Shown here: positions 34,708 to 43,410 of the stretch, piece after piece
How the letters are laid out: each line of letters starts with the position of its first letter
Numbering within the stretch: the stretch's first letter is position 1
From: Streptococcus sanguinis
GTDB lineage: Bacteria > Bacillota > Bacilli > Lactobacillales > Streptococcaceae
NCBI GenBank assembly: GCA_013378335.1
Contig: CP040556.1
Location: forward strand, 1,674,001 to 1,738,000
DNA: 64,000 nucleotides
Reading direction: 5' to 3'
Notes under the pieces: model-generated
Databases searched by the model: none
Seen by the model: the letters and a program-made list of their open reading frames with translations, nothing else
What the model was told of the DNA's origin: nothing
Program-made: the position numbers and the translations under genes

Positions 34708-35151
34708 TCACACCGCCTCTTGCTGGCATTGGGGGCATAGGCCATAGACAGTCGTCTGGCTTTGGGTGATGTGGTAGCCAGTCTGCACTTCAGCCTCATG
34801 CTTCACATCAGGAAGTTCCAGCTCCATATCAGCAATACGGCCGCATTTTTCACAGATGACATTGAGATGCTGATGACCCATAAAGTCAAAGTAGGTCGTC
34901 GTATCATTGCGAACCTTGAGCTCAGCGACAAAACCCTCATCAATCAGAACCTTGAGATTATTATAGACTGTTGCCAGACTCATATTAGGAAAATTGGGCT
35001 TCAAGTCCTGATATATCATTTCAGCGCTAGGATGGTCGTGACTTTGGATAATATAGTCAATTACCGCTTTCCGTGTTTCTGTAATACGCACGCCCTTGGC
35101 GCGCAAATGGCCAATTACTTGGTCAAAGTCATGCTGATGTTCTTGTTTCAT
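34708..35151 (-). CDS. perR: Fur-family regulator, PerR type
   Basis: A 147-residue metal-dependent repressor. The N-terminal winged helix (about 10-80) contains PNMSLATVYNNLKVL. The structural zinc site has CEKCG and CPQC pairs. The regulatory-metal region YFDFMGHQHLNVIC resembles PerR, in which an Asp and His residues bind Fe2+/Mn2+ and sense peroxide. The Fur/PerR/Zur split cannot be settled from sequence alone, but the Asp in FDF favours PerR. A good extended -10 promoter precedes it. It probably controls oxidative-stress genes elsewhere. Confidence 0.85.
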   Translation of the reverse strand: MKQEHQHDFDQVIGHLRAKGVRITETRKAVIDYIIQSHDHPSAEMIYQDLKPNFPNMSLATVYNNLKVLIDEGFVAELKVRNDTTTYFDFMGHQHLNVICEKCGRIADMELELPDVKHEAEVQTGYHITQSQTTVYGLCPQCQQEAV

Positions 35152-35189
35152 TATTTACTCCGTTATAGCCTCTCATCTAAGTCATTACC

Positions 35190-35198
35190 ATTATACCA
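35190..35198 (-). promoter_or_regulatory. Extended -10 promoter of perR
   Basis: TGG-TATAAT on the minus strand about 40 bases before the start. The -35 region is weak. Confidence 0.6.
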
Positions 35199-35287
35199 TG
35201 ACTAGGCTTACTTGGCTATTAAGAATGATTGTAAATAAGGCCTAAAATTTTTTAATTCTATCAGTGCCTTGATTTTCCTGCCAAAAA

Positions 35288-35333
35288 TAAAAAGCCTGCT
35301 ATTCCCAACAAAAGTTGAGACAACAGACTTTTC
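35288..35333 (-). terminator. Terminator of the SHIRT surface protein gene
   Basis: On the minus strand AAAAGTCTGTTGTCTCAAC folds back imperfectly on GTTGGGAATAGCAGGCTTTT, followed by a T-rich tract. Confidence 0.6.
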
Positions 35334-35374
35334 ATATATTCTTGATTTTCAAAGCTTTTTACTGTAGCTTAATC

Positions 35375-38300
35375 TTAGTCACGCTGACGTTTGGTCAAGC
35401 TAACTGCTCCTCCAAGAGTCAAGAATCCAAGAATCAGCATCCAGATAGATGCATCTTGGCCGGTCTTAGGCAGAATTCGTTTCTTGCCAATCTCTTTAAC
35501 TTGAGCATCTACAAGCAAGCGATTGGTTACATTCATACCTTCAGCTTGATTGCTGTAGCCTTCCACTTCGTCCTCGCGGACACTATAGACGATTTCTTTT
35601 CCATCCTTGAAGCGAGGCAGGTTTTCAAAGCTATATTTCCAGCCCATCGCCTCATCAACAGTTACGCTGATGCCTGTATCCTGTCCATCTGCAAGTAAAT
35701 GAACAAGGACACTCTGTGGTCGGCGACCTGCACCGTTATCATTGTCAATCCAGATCACAGTGCCAGTAAGCGTCGTTGAGTCAGCTGCAAAAGTCCAAGT
35801 GCCAACAAATTTTGCATCCGCTCCGTTAATGGTCTCTTCCGTCTTGTCGTAAGACTTAAAGGTCCAAGTACCGTCTGCGGTCTGCACTTCCGTCTTCGCT
35901 GGCTGTGTTGAAGTGGCTTTAGTGCCATCTAACAAGTTTGCTTGGTCGCTTGGAAGCAAGGATTTCACTTCTTGGGGCAATTCCTTACCAACAGTTCCAC
36001 TGACAAATTCATGTGTAGTTTTGTAGGTTGGTGCCGGACTAGGTTTTGCCACAAACGTCCATGTACCGACAAATTTTGCGTCTGCTCCGTTGATCGTTGC
36101 TTCGTTCTTATCATATGACTGAAAGCTCCAGCTGCCATCAGATGTTTCAACTTCTGTCTTCACTGGTTGCGTTGGAGTGGCTTTCGTACCGTCGGCCAAA
36201 TCAGATTTATCGCTTGGAAGCAAGGATTTCACTTCTTGTGGCAGTTCTTTACCTGCTGTACCGCTAATGAACTCATGCACAGCCTTGTAAGTTGGTGCTG
36301 GGCTAGGCTTCGCCACAAATGTCCAAGTGCCAACAAATTTAGCGTCTGCACCATTAATGGTTGCTTCGTTCTTGTCATATGACTGGAAGCTCCAGCTGCC
36401 ATCAGATGTTTCAACTTCTGTCTTAACTGGTTGCGTTGGAGTGGTTTTCGTACCGTCGGCTAAATCAGATTTATCGTTTGGAAGCAAAGATTTCACTTCT
36501 TGTGGCAGTTCTTTACCAGCGGTGCCACTGACAAATTCATGCGTTGCTTTATATGTTGGTGCTGGGGTAGGTGTTGCTACAAAATTCCAAGTACCGACAA
36601 ATTTTGCATCCGCTCCGTTAATGGTCTCTTCCGTCTTGTCGTAAGACTTAAAGGTCCAAGTGCCATCAGCGGTCTTCACTTCTGTCTTCGCTGGCTGCGT
36701 TGGAGTGGCTTTCGTACCGTCGACTAAATCAGATTTATCAGTTGGAAGCAAATCTTTCACTTCTTGTGGCAGTTCCTTACCTGCTGTACCGCTGACAAAT
36801 TCATGTGTAGATTTGTAAGTTGGTACTGGACTAGGCTTCGCCACAAACGTCCAAGTTCCAACAAATGTAGCGTCTGCACCATTAATGGTTGCTTCGTTCT
36901 TGTCATATGATTGGAAACTCCAGCTGCCATCAGATGTTTCAACTTCTGTCTTCACTGGTTGCGTTGGAGTGGCTTTCGTACCGTCGGCTAAATCAGATTT
37001 ATCGCTTGGAAGCAAGGATTTCACTTCTTGTGGTAGTTCTTTACCTGCTGTACCACTGACGAACTCATGTGTCGCTTTATAAGTTGGTGCTGGGGTAGGT
37101 GTTGCTACAAAATTCCAAGTACCGACAAATTTTGCATCCGCTCCGTTAATGGTCTCTTCGTTCTTGTCGTAAGACTTAAAGGTCCAAGTGCCATCCGCGG
37201 TCTTCACTTCTGTCTTCGCTGGCTGCGTTGGAGTAGCTTTCGTACCGTCTGCCAAGTCAGACTTGTCGCTTGGGAGTAAATCCTTCACTGCTTGTGGAAG
37301 GTCTTTACCAGCTGTGCTGCTGACAAATTCATGTGTCGCTTTATAAGTTGGCGCTGGGGTAAAATCCCATGTGCCGACAAAGTGCGCATCCGCTCCGTTA
37401 ATGGTCTCTTCGTTCTTGTCGTAAGACTTAAAGGTCCAAGTGCCATCCGCGGTCTTCACTTCCGTCTTGACTGGTTGCGTTGGAGTGGCTTTCGTACCGT
37501 CTGCCAAGTCAGGCTTGTCGGATGGAAGTAAATCCTTCACTTCTTGTGGAAGTTCCTTACCTGCTGTACCGCTAATGAACTCGTGAGTAGCCTTGTAAGT
37601 TGGATTTGGGGTGAAGTCCCAAGTGCCGACAAACTTCACATCTGCTCCGTTGATCGTCTCTTCTGTCTTGTCATAAGATTTAAAAGTCCAAGTACCGTCT
37701 GCGGTCTGCACTTCCGTCTTCGCTGGCTGTGTTGAAGTGGCTTTGGTACCATCAGCTAAATTAGGCTTGTCGGATGGAAGTAAATCTTTCACTGCTTGTG
37801 GCAGTTCTTTACCTGCTGTTCCACTAACGAACTCGTGAGTAGCCTTATAAGTTGGATTTGGGGTGAAGTCCCAAGTGCCGACAAACTTCACATCTGATCC
37901 ATTGATCGTCTCTTCGTTCTTATCGTATGACTTAAAGGTCCAGGTACCGTCGGTCGTTTTCACTTCTGTCTTCACCGGCTGTGTTGGAGTTACCTTTGTA
38001 CCATTCTCCAGATTCTTTTCTGTTTCTGGTATTAGGTCTTTGATTTCCTGCGGGAGTTCCTTACCAGCAGTGCCACTGACAAATTCGTGTTTCTTTTCAT
38101 AGAGCAAGTCAGTAGTAACTTGATTAGATGGTGCTGAAAGATTATCTACTTTCAAGGTCACTGTATTTTCAACCGTTGCAGCACCCTTTTCTGCTACCTT
38201 TTGATTGGTTGCAGTCTTGTAGGTAATGACTATATCTTGAGAAGAATTTGCTTTTACATACTCCGGTGTCATCTTGACCGTAACGGTCTGGCCTTTCTTT

Positions 38301-39487
38301 TCAATCGTGTAATCACGACCTTCCTGCAAGACATTGCCGCCAGCCTCAACCTTGAGCTCCTTGTAATCCAGTCGCTCATCAAAGGTTTCAGTCATCTCAA
38401 TAGTAGTCGGGGTAGCCAAAATATCCTTACCAGGAACTGGAATCTTGAAGGTTCCCTTATAAGTCACCTCTTGACCTTCCTTAGCTGGAATCTTAACTGG
38501 ATCCACTTCTAAGACTGGCTTGGGATCAACTTTTTCAATATAAAGACCAAAGACTGCCGAGCAAACCTCTGTTGATGAATAACCAAAATTCATCTTATTA
38601 CTATTTGACCGAAGCGCTAAACCAGAAATATTGTTCTCAGAATAGCTACCGCTTGTAATCTGAGTTGCTACCCAAGCAGTTCGTTCTCCTTGGTCTTCCT
38701 GTCTTAAGACATTGGCATTATTCATCAAACGAAGATTAACATCATTTTGATAATCTTTAACATAGAAGGTTTCCTTCAAGTTGTTGGCATCAATTGCATC
38801 GATGTCTGTTGGCTTCATAACCAACTTCAAATCTGTCTCGGAACCATCTGCATAACGCAACTCTGCTGTTACATCCGCATCAAGCCAAAAAGCCTTATTC
38901 ATAATGTAGTCATGAGCTGCATCTACATAGGGAACATTCCCAATTTCAAAAGCATTATTTTCCCATAATTCCGAAATAGAGAAAAATTCTACCGTTTGCT
39001 TTTGAGCACTATTCATCTCTGACTCTGCCTGAGCAGTATTGAGGTAGTGTAAGGTTACCTTATTGAAATTCAGATAAGCATCCACTTGCTTACCGTGAAC
39101 AGTTCCAACATTGGTAAATTTTAAAGACAGAGGATTATCAAATACTTGATCCTGCTTCTTGCTCTTATCCACTTTGAGAGTGAAATTCTCCATCTCTTTA
39201 GCATAAGCTCCGCCACTCAGATATTCATAATGCGGATTGGACAAATGAAATTGATCAACAGCCGATGACTTAGATAAGACACTGACATTATTGATATTCA
39301 AATTGAACTTATGGATATCCAGAGTAGAAATATCCGTTGCATTCTTAATCTCCTCCAAGGCAGACAATGTCTGAATGGGGAGCAAAAAGATTGAAAAAAG
39401 CACAACAAATAATCCCATCAGCAAGCGAAATTTGCTGCCAAAAGGATTAACAGGGCGCAGTGAGCCCCGATGTAGTTTCCATTTCAT
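35375..39487 (-). CDS. LPXTG-anchored surface protein with nine SHIRT repeats
   Basis: A 1370-residue cell-wall adhesin. The ATG follows AGGAGG by 7 bases. A signal peptide (hydrophobic core about 21-41, cleavage near 42) lacks the YSIRK motif. Residues about 45-320 are a non-repetitive N-terminal region that may bind ligand. About 325-462 looks like an isopeptide-type beta domain (GKDILATPTTIEMTETFDE). Then come nine tandem SHIRT domains of 84-88 residues (HEFVSGTAGKELPQ...DGTWTFKSYDKNEETINGAD...FVGTW), a Cna-B-like domain (GTVIWIDNDNGAGRRPQ), and LPKTG at 1339-1343 with membrane segment and charged tail. SHIRT arrays act as rigid, length-variable stalks that lift the N-terminal domain off the cell (known for Sgo0707 of S. 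gordonii). The gene is intact and not linked to a sortase gene here. Confidence 0.93.
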   Translation of the reverse strand: MKWKLHRGSLRPVNPFGSKFRLLMGLFVVLFSIFLLPIQTLSALEEIKNATDISTLDIHKFNLNINNVSVLSKSSAVDQFHLSNPHYEYLSGGAYAKEMENFTLKVDKSKKQDQVFDNPLSLKFTNVGTVHGKQVDAYLNFNKVTLHYLNTAQAESEMNSAQKQTVEFFSISELWENNAFEIGNVPYVDAAHDYIMNKAFWLDADVTAELRYADGSETDLKLVMKPTDIDAIDANNLKETFYVKDYQNDVNLRLMNNANVLRQEDQGERTAWVATQITSGSYSENNISGLALRSNSNKMNFGYSSTEVCSAVFGLYIEKVDPKPVLEVDPVKIPAKEGQEVTYKGTFKIPVPGKDILATPTTIEMTETFDERLDYKELKVEAGGNVLQEGRDYTIEKKGQTVTVKMTPEYVKANSSQDIVITYKTATNQKVAEKGAATVENTVTLKVDNLSAPSNQVTTDLLYEKKHEFVSGTAGKELPQEIKDLIPETEKNLENGTKVTPTQPVKTEVKTTDGTWTFKSYDKNEETINGSDVKFVGTWDFTPNPTYKATHEFVSGTAGKELPQAVKDLLPSDKPNLADGTKATSTQPAKTEVQTADGTWTFKSYDKTEETINGADVKFVGTWDFTPNPTYKATHEFISGTAGKELPQEVKDLLPSDKPDLADGTKATPTQPVKTEVKTADGTWTFKSYDKNEETINGADAHFVGTWDFTPAPTYKATHEFVSSTAGKDLPQAVKDLLPSDKSDLADGTKATPTQPAKTEVKTADGTWTFKSYDKNEETINGADAKFVGTWNFVATPTPAPTYKATHEFVSGTAGKELPQEVKSLLPSDKSDLADGTKATPTQPVKTEVETSDGSWSFQSYDKNEATINGADATFVGTWTFVAKPSPVPTYKSTHEFVSGTAGKELPQEVKDLLPTDKSDLVDGTKATPTQPAKTEVKTADGTWTFKSYDKTEETINGADAKFVGTWNFVATPTPAPTYKATHEFVSGTAGKELPQEVKSLLPNDKSDLADGTKTTPTQPVKTEVETSDGSWSFQSYDKNEATINGADAKFVGTWTFVAKPSPAPTYKAVHEFISGTAGKELPQEVKSLLPSDKSDLADGTKATPTQPVKTEVETSDGSWSFQSYDKNEATINGADAKFVGTWTFVAKPSPAPTYKTTHEFVSGTVGKELPQEVKSLLPSDQANLLDGTKATSTQPAKTEVQTADGTWTFKSYDKTEETINGADAKFVGTWTFAADSTTLTGTVIWIDNDNGAGRRPQSVLVHLLADGQDTGISVTVDEAMGWKYSFENLPRFKDGKEIVYSVREDEVEGYSNQAEGMNVTNRLLVDAQVKEIGKKRILPKTGQDASIWMLILGFLTLGGAVSLTKRQRD
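35789..38101. repeat. Nine-copy 252-264 bp tandem repeat array encoding SHIRT domains
   Basis: Near-identical units with two alternating sequence types. Copies 5, 7 and 8 carry ETSDGSWSFQSYDKNEATI, and the others carry TADGTWTFKSYDK(N/T)EETI. Linkers are short (NPT, APT) in the first copies and long (ATPTPAPT, AKPSPAPT) in the later ones. This indicates duplication of a two-unit block. Confidence 0.9.
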
Positions 39488-39759
39488 TTCTTACCTCCTA
39501 AACTTTTTCAATGATCTCGCAATCATTACGCAAAAAGAAATGTTCCCTTCATTTTATCATAAAGACCTATGATTTAAAAGTGCTTTTGCTAAAATTTTCA
39601 ACTTTTTATTTTAAGTCTTTAAAAATGTTTGTCCTTTATCATTCTCTTTTGATTAGAGACAATTTCCTTCACTTCTTTGCAAAATAAAAACTCCAAGAAA
39701 GTTCATCAATCAACTTTCTCGAAGCCACTAAATCTTTTATTAAGTTCAAGAACTGAGAG
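39488..39759. other. Upstream region of the surface protein gene
   Basis: AT-rich, with no gene. It contains a possible -10 (TATGAT or TAAAAT on the minus strand near 39558), an inverted repeat AATGAT-CTCGCA-ATCATT (39509-39526) within the leader that could be an operator, and a 9-bp hairpin AGAAAGTT/AACTTTCT (about 39696-39720). Confidence 0.45.
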
Positions 39760-39808
39760 CAAAAAGAAAAACCTGACATACTCGCCAAAGGCAAGTGTGT
39801 CAGGCTTT
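39760..39808 (-). terminator. Terminator of the HU gene
   Basis: On the minus strand AGCCTGACA pairs with TGTCAGGTT with an inner CTTGCC/GGCGAG pairing, followed by TTTTTCTTTTT. Confidence 0.85.
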
Positions 39809-39819
39809 ATTAACCAAAA

Positions 39820-40095
39820 TTATTTTACAGCGTCTTTAAGTGCTTTACCTGCTTTGAAAGCTGGTACTTTAGAAGCCGCGATTTTGATTTCTTTACCAGT
39901 TTGTGGGTTGCGACCTTTACGTGCTGCACGCTCACGAACTTCAAAGTTACCAAAACCGATAAGTTGAACTTTTTCACCTTTTGAAAGGTACTCAGTTACA
40001 GCTGCGAATACAGCATCAACTGCTGCTGCTGAATCTTTTTTAGTCAATTCTGTAGCTTCTGCTACTTTTGCGATCAAATCTTGTTTGTTAGCCAT
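39820..40095 (-). CDS. hup: DNA-binding protein HU
   Basis: A 91-residue histone-like protein that bends and compacts DNA as a homodimer; essential in streptococci. The family signature [21 protein letters not shown] (about 48-68) forms the DNA-gripping arm, and the N-terminal helices begin [18 protein letters not shown] lies before the ATG. Strong promoter and terminator, and biased codon use, fit very high expression. Confidence 0.97.
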   Translation of the reverse strand: MANKQDLIAKVAEATELTKKDSAAAVDAVFAAVTEYLSKGEKVQLIGFGNFEVRERAARKGRNPQTGKEIKIAASKVPAFKAGKALKDAVK

Positions 40096-40144
40096 TTAAC
40101 AAATCCTCCAAATTTTTTCTGGGTTGATAACCCTAACAAATATT

Positions 40145-40173
40145 ATCATATCTAAAAATAGCTTTCAGGTCAA
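40145..40173 (-). promoter_or_regulatory. Promoter of the HU gene
   Basis: TTGACC (40173-40168), 17-base spacer, TATGAT (40150-40145) on the minus strand. Confidence 0.8.
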
Positions 40174-40207
40174 GTACTAAGCCGCTATTTTCTAAATTAT
40201 TATGGTT

Positions 40208-41041
40208 TTATTCGTAACGAATCAACACAGCCCAAGCATTTTCCCCTGTATGTGTCTGAATAATGGACCCTGTTTCCAGCATTGAAATAGGTTTCTTGAC
40301 ATACGGCTGTAAACTTTCCTTCATTTCCTGGGCCAATTCTGGACCGCCAGCATAGGAAATTCCAATCTCAGCCACTTGCTTATTTTGCAGACTTGCTGTC
40401 AAATCATCCAACCATTTTTTAAAGGTCTTAGCGCCCCTACCCTTGACAATGGGCTCCAGCTGATGGTCCTTCATTTGCATGATAACCCGGATATTAAGCA
40501 AGGAGCTAATCAGACCGGAAACTCGGCCAATACGGCCTCCTTTAACCAGATTTTCTAAGGTAGAGAGACCGATATAGAGCTCTGTCTTTTCTTTCACTTC
40601 CTCTATTTTGGCTAGAATTTCCTCCACGCTAGCTCCTTCCTTGGCCAGTTTAGCCGCTTCAGTGACTTGGAATTTCATAGCCTGATCAGTAAAAGAGCTG
40701 TCAACAACCGTCACATCAGCATTAGCCAAAGTCGCTCCCTGACGAGCTGCTTCGACAGTCCCTGACAAGGCGTGAGACATGTGAATGGAGATAATCTGCG
40801 CTCCATCCTCAGCCAATTGCTCAAAAACATCAGCAAAGACTCCGACAGGCGGCTGGCTGGTTTTAGGCAGATTGCGACTAGACTGCATGAGACGAAGAAA
40901 CTCACCTTCCTCTAGGTCTGCATCCGAATAGACCACCCCGTCCACCATAACAGAGAGAGGCACAATTGTAATGTCTAATTCCTTAGCAACCTCTGGTTCA
41001 ATGGTTACAGATGAGTCTGTTACGATTTTTATTTTTGTCAT
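40208..41041 (-). CDS. DegV-family fatty-acid-binding protein (FakB-like)
   Basis: A 277-residue two-domain DegV protein. The N-terminal TDSSVTIEP (about 8-16), the SQPPVG block near 61 and SGTVEAAR near 90 line the lipid pocket, and GRIGRVSG near 170 is also conserved. In streptococci DegV proteins (FakB) hold a fatty acid while FakA phosphorylates it for phospholipid synthesis. Which acid is bound cannot be read here. Monocistronic, next to HU, as in related genomes. Confidence 0.9.
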   Translation of the reverse strand: MTKIKIVTDSSVTIEPEVAKELDITIVPLSVMVDGVVYSDADLEEGEFLRLMQSSRNLPKTSQPPVGVFADVFEQLAEDGAQIISIHMSHALSGTVEAARQGATLANADVTVVDSSFTDQAMKFQVTEAAKLAKEGASVEEILAKIEEVKEKTELYIGLSTLENLVKGGRIGRVSGLISSLLNIRVIMQMKDHQLEPIVKGRGAKTFKKWLDDLTASLQNKQVAEIGISYAGGPELAQEMKESLQPYVKKPISMLETGSIIQTHTGENAWAVLIRYE

Positions 41042-41396
41042 AGATTTCCTACTCTGTATCTAAATTTTAACTTATTATTACACTACATTATACCAAATTT
41101 TTATGGTTTTGTGGGGGAATATTCGCTAAAATCACAGCTCAGACCAAGCGTTTCCTAAATTTAATCTGCTTGTTTTAGGTTTTTAATCTTTTTGCGCTTC
41201 TTTAAAATTAGATGAAAAAGTGTTTACATGCAGCTTTTTTAGCTTTATTGGGGAAAATTTTAGGAAAAAGCTGGTTTTCAAAGAGAATCTCAGCAAAAAA
41301 ATATTGGATTTTCCCAATCTCAGATTGAAGTCAAAGTCGTAAGAACAGCAGTTTCTAAGGGCTTTTCTTTGTGTAAAGTCGTATAATAGAGGCGAG
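41042..41396. other. Intergenic region between degV and the IS remnants
   Basis: No gene. It contains the degV upstream region, T-rich and A-rich tracts and, at the right, sequence that is probably the left end of the IS1182-like element (TATAAT at about 41384-41389 before the transposase start). No target duplication could be recognised. Confidence 0.4.
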
Positions 41397-41588
41397 AACA
41401 GTTGTGAGGTGCTAGCTATGTTTCACAAAGAAAAACCTGATTATAATCGTTGCCAATATGGCTTCTATACGATAGACGAATTGGTCCCAGAAGATCACTT
41501 TCTTCGCCAATCGGAATCAGAGGTTGATTTCGACTTTATCTATGACTTGGTTGAAGAAACCTATAGCCCAGATCAGGGTCGTCCCAAG
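41397..41588 (+). pseudogene. 5-prime fragment of an IS1182-type transposase
   Basis: From the ATG at 41418 the frame gives the N-terminal 56 or so residues of an IS1182-family transposase (MFHKEKPDYNRCQYGFYTID, then FIYDLVEETYSPDQGRP). After GRP the normal continuation is absent and the frame runs directly into IS3-type sequence. The catalytic part is missing, so it is inactive. Confidence 0.75.
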
Positions 41589-42132
41589 AAAGGACCCAAA
41601 TTAGGGAAGCCTTACTATATAACAGACAATAAGTTGGATCGTGATTTTCAGGCAGACAAGCCTATGGAGAAGCTCGTAACGGACATCACCTACCTCTCCT
41701 TTGGCAACTGTAGACTTTATCTATCTTCGATTATGGATCTCTATAATCGTGAAATTATGGCTTATACCATCTCAGATTGCTAGGATACGGACTTTGTGCT
41801 TGACATGCTTCATCAACTCGACCTGCCTCAAGGGGCACTCTTACACAGTGATCAGGGATCTGTCTACACCTCAAAACATACCATCAGGCTTGTACTGAAA
41901 AAGGCATCACCCGCTCCATGTCCCGTAAAGGAACGCCAGCAGATAATGCCTGTATCGAATGGTTCCATTCTGTTCTCAAGTCCGAAACCTTCTATCTCCA
42001 TAATTGGAGAAACCTAACCAAAGATAGTATAACAGATATTGTTAATCTTACATCATATTTTATAATGAAACTAGAATTCAACAGAAATTAAATGACCAGT
42101 CTCCTATAGATTACAGAAAACTGGCCTCATAA
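41589..42132 (+). pseudogene. Decayed IS3-family transposase (orfB fragment)
   Basis: The frame fused to the IS1182 fragment gives DRDFQADKPMEKLVTDITYL and YLSSIMDLYNREIMAYTIS, the integrase-core start of IS3-family OrfB with its first catalytic Asp. A TAG stop follows at 41782. Reading continues as HSDQGSVYTSKH, changes frame to SMSRKGTPADNACIEWFHSV and changes again to YNETRIQQKLNDQSPIDYR, ending at a stop at 42132. At least one nonsense mutation and two frameshifts show that it is dead. The first part of orfB and all of orfA are missing. Confidence 0.85.
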
Positions 42133-42195
42133 ATGTGTTTTTCTTGTGTCCCATTATAAGGGTGCAGTGCCACTTTCGTTCTAGCCTTGCATGAG

Positions 42196-42687
42196 TTATT
42201 TTTCGCTTGGCGCAAAGATATAAGACAAGCCATTAGTGATGACACCAAAAGCCAATACCTTGGCCATAGTAGCAAATCCTACTATTGGATTGAACAACAT
42301 GACAAATGAGAAGATGATACCCAATATAGCTAGAGCTACCTCTACCATGTACCATTTTTGATTTCTGTTTTTCAACAAAACTTGTAGATAAATAGCTGAC
42401 ATTGTCAAAAAACTAAAGATAAAGAGCCACAAAATGACAGTTAGCGAGAAGAAGGGGATGAAAAAGAAGCCAAGTCCGATAGCTAGAGAAACCAAGATAT
42501 TTCCCCAAGGAATTGGGTTGAGCTTTTTCCAAAAGCTATAAATCAGCACTGCAATAGCACCTGACAGCTGCATCAAGCCAAAGACTAGCGAGAAAGTCGC
42601 AAGTGTTTTCAAGGGATAGTTCCACAAAAAAAGACCAAAAGCAAGGTAAAAAATACCGACGATAATATTGATAATTTTCATTGTCAT
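42196..42687 (-). CDS. DUF308/HdeD-family membrane protein
   Basis: A 163-residue protein with about six hydrophobic segments packed along its length and few charges. Three ATG codons lie at the start; the middle one (42687) has GGAG at the best distance. The spacing of membrane segments in pairs fits the HdeD/DUF308 repeat. In enterobacteria HdeD is tied to acid resistance, but no function is known in streptococci. It is flanked on both sides by insertion-sequence debris and may have been carried in or simply surrounded by it. Confidence 0.7.
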   Translation of the reverse strand: MTMKIINIIVGIFYLAFGLFLWNYPLKTLATFSLVFGLMQLSGAIAVLIYSFWKKLNPIPWGNILVSLAIGLGFFFIPFFSLTVILWLFIFSFLTMSAIYLQVLLKNRNQKWYMVEVALAILGIIFSFVMLFNPIVGFATMAKVLAFGVITNGLSYIFAPSEK

Positions 42688-42834
42688 TGTCATCTCCTTT
42701 TAAATAATCTGTCTCCATTATAACAGTTTCAAAAAAAAAAAGCAAATGTACAGAAATCCATCAGTTTAAAAGATTTTGATATCCTTTCTAAGATAAAGAA
42801 CGGACAAAATTCCAGTTTTCTTTTTCTAAGAAGA

Positions 42835-43410
42835 AAAAAGAACCTGGGACAATAGTCTCTTTGCTACAAAAAAAGCAACGGATTTGCTGTTGCTTTTTAC
42901 ATTGTTGCGATAGTCTTGGTAAAATAGAATTGACTAATAAACCATTTAGAAAGGCTATCCCATGCATATTCACTATAACACAAATCAAACAACTTTACCA
43001 CTTGAAATTAGTTCTTTCTTGCCTCAAGACCACATCGTTTTCACCATCGAAAAGGATGTCAATGCAGTAGATGACAGTCACTTCCATGCCTTCTATCATG
43101 CCTTCGGTCGCCCGTCTTATCACCCTAAAATGCTTTTAGCTACTCTTCTATTTGCATATTCACAAGGGATTTTCTCTGGACGAAAAATTGGTGTGGAACC
43201 TGTCTTTGGTCAGATAAAGGCTTGTTTGGGTTACAAGAGATGTAACCTGAGAGGCAAGCGTCAAGTGAAAATTGACATGGGATTAGTGCTCATGGCTAAT
43301 AACCTCCTTAAATACAATAAGAGAACGGTTCAACATTAAAAGCTAGAGTTCCGCAATGGGAAATCTCTAGCTTTTTTGTGGCTGAGAATTATTTTGTCTC
43401 AGACCCTTTT
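42835..43410. mobile_element. Internally deleted IS1182-type element
   Basis: About 576 bp with imperfect terminal inverted repeats: AAAAAGAACCTGGGACAA at the left (42835-42852) and AAAAAGGGTCTGAGACAA read inward from the right (43410-43393). Inside, a 5-prime hairpin with a perfect 10-bp stem AAAAAGCAAC/GTTGCTTTTT (42870-42898) precedes the transposase remnant. A 3-prime hairpin AAAGCTAGAG/CTCTAGCTTT (about 43338-43375) follows it. Its right end touches the stop codon of the phosphatase gene. No target duplication was recognised. Confidence 0.7.
42962..43339 (+). pseudogene. IS1182-type transposase with a large in-frame internal deletion
   Basis: A 125-codon frame joins the transposase N-terminus (HFHAFYHAFGRPSYHPKMLL) and a C-terminal piece (GVEPVFGQIKACLGYKRC and GLVLMANNLLKYNKR). 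Several hundred central residues, including the DDE core, are gone. The join (near 43190, after FSGRKI) keeps the frame open. The product cannot be an active transposase. Confidence 0.85.

Noticed and set aside
35789..38101. Tandem repeats that might be taken for a CRISPR array, and the many antisense open frames across them
   Set aside because: The 252-264 bp units are in-frame SHIRT domains without spacers; antisense frames repeat only because the coding repeats do.
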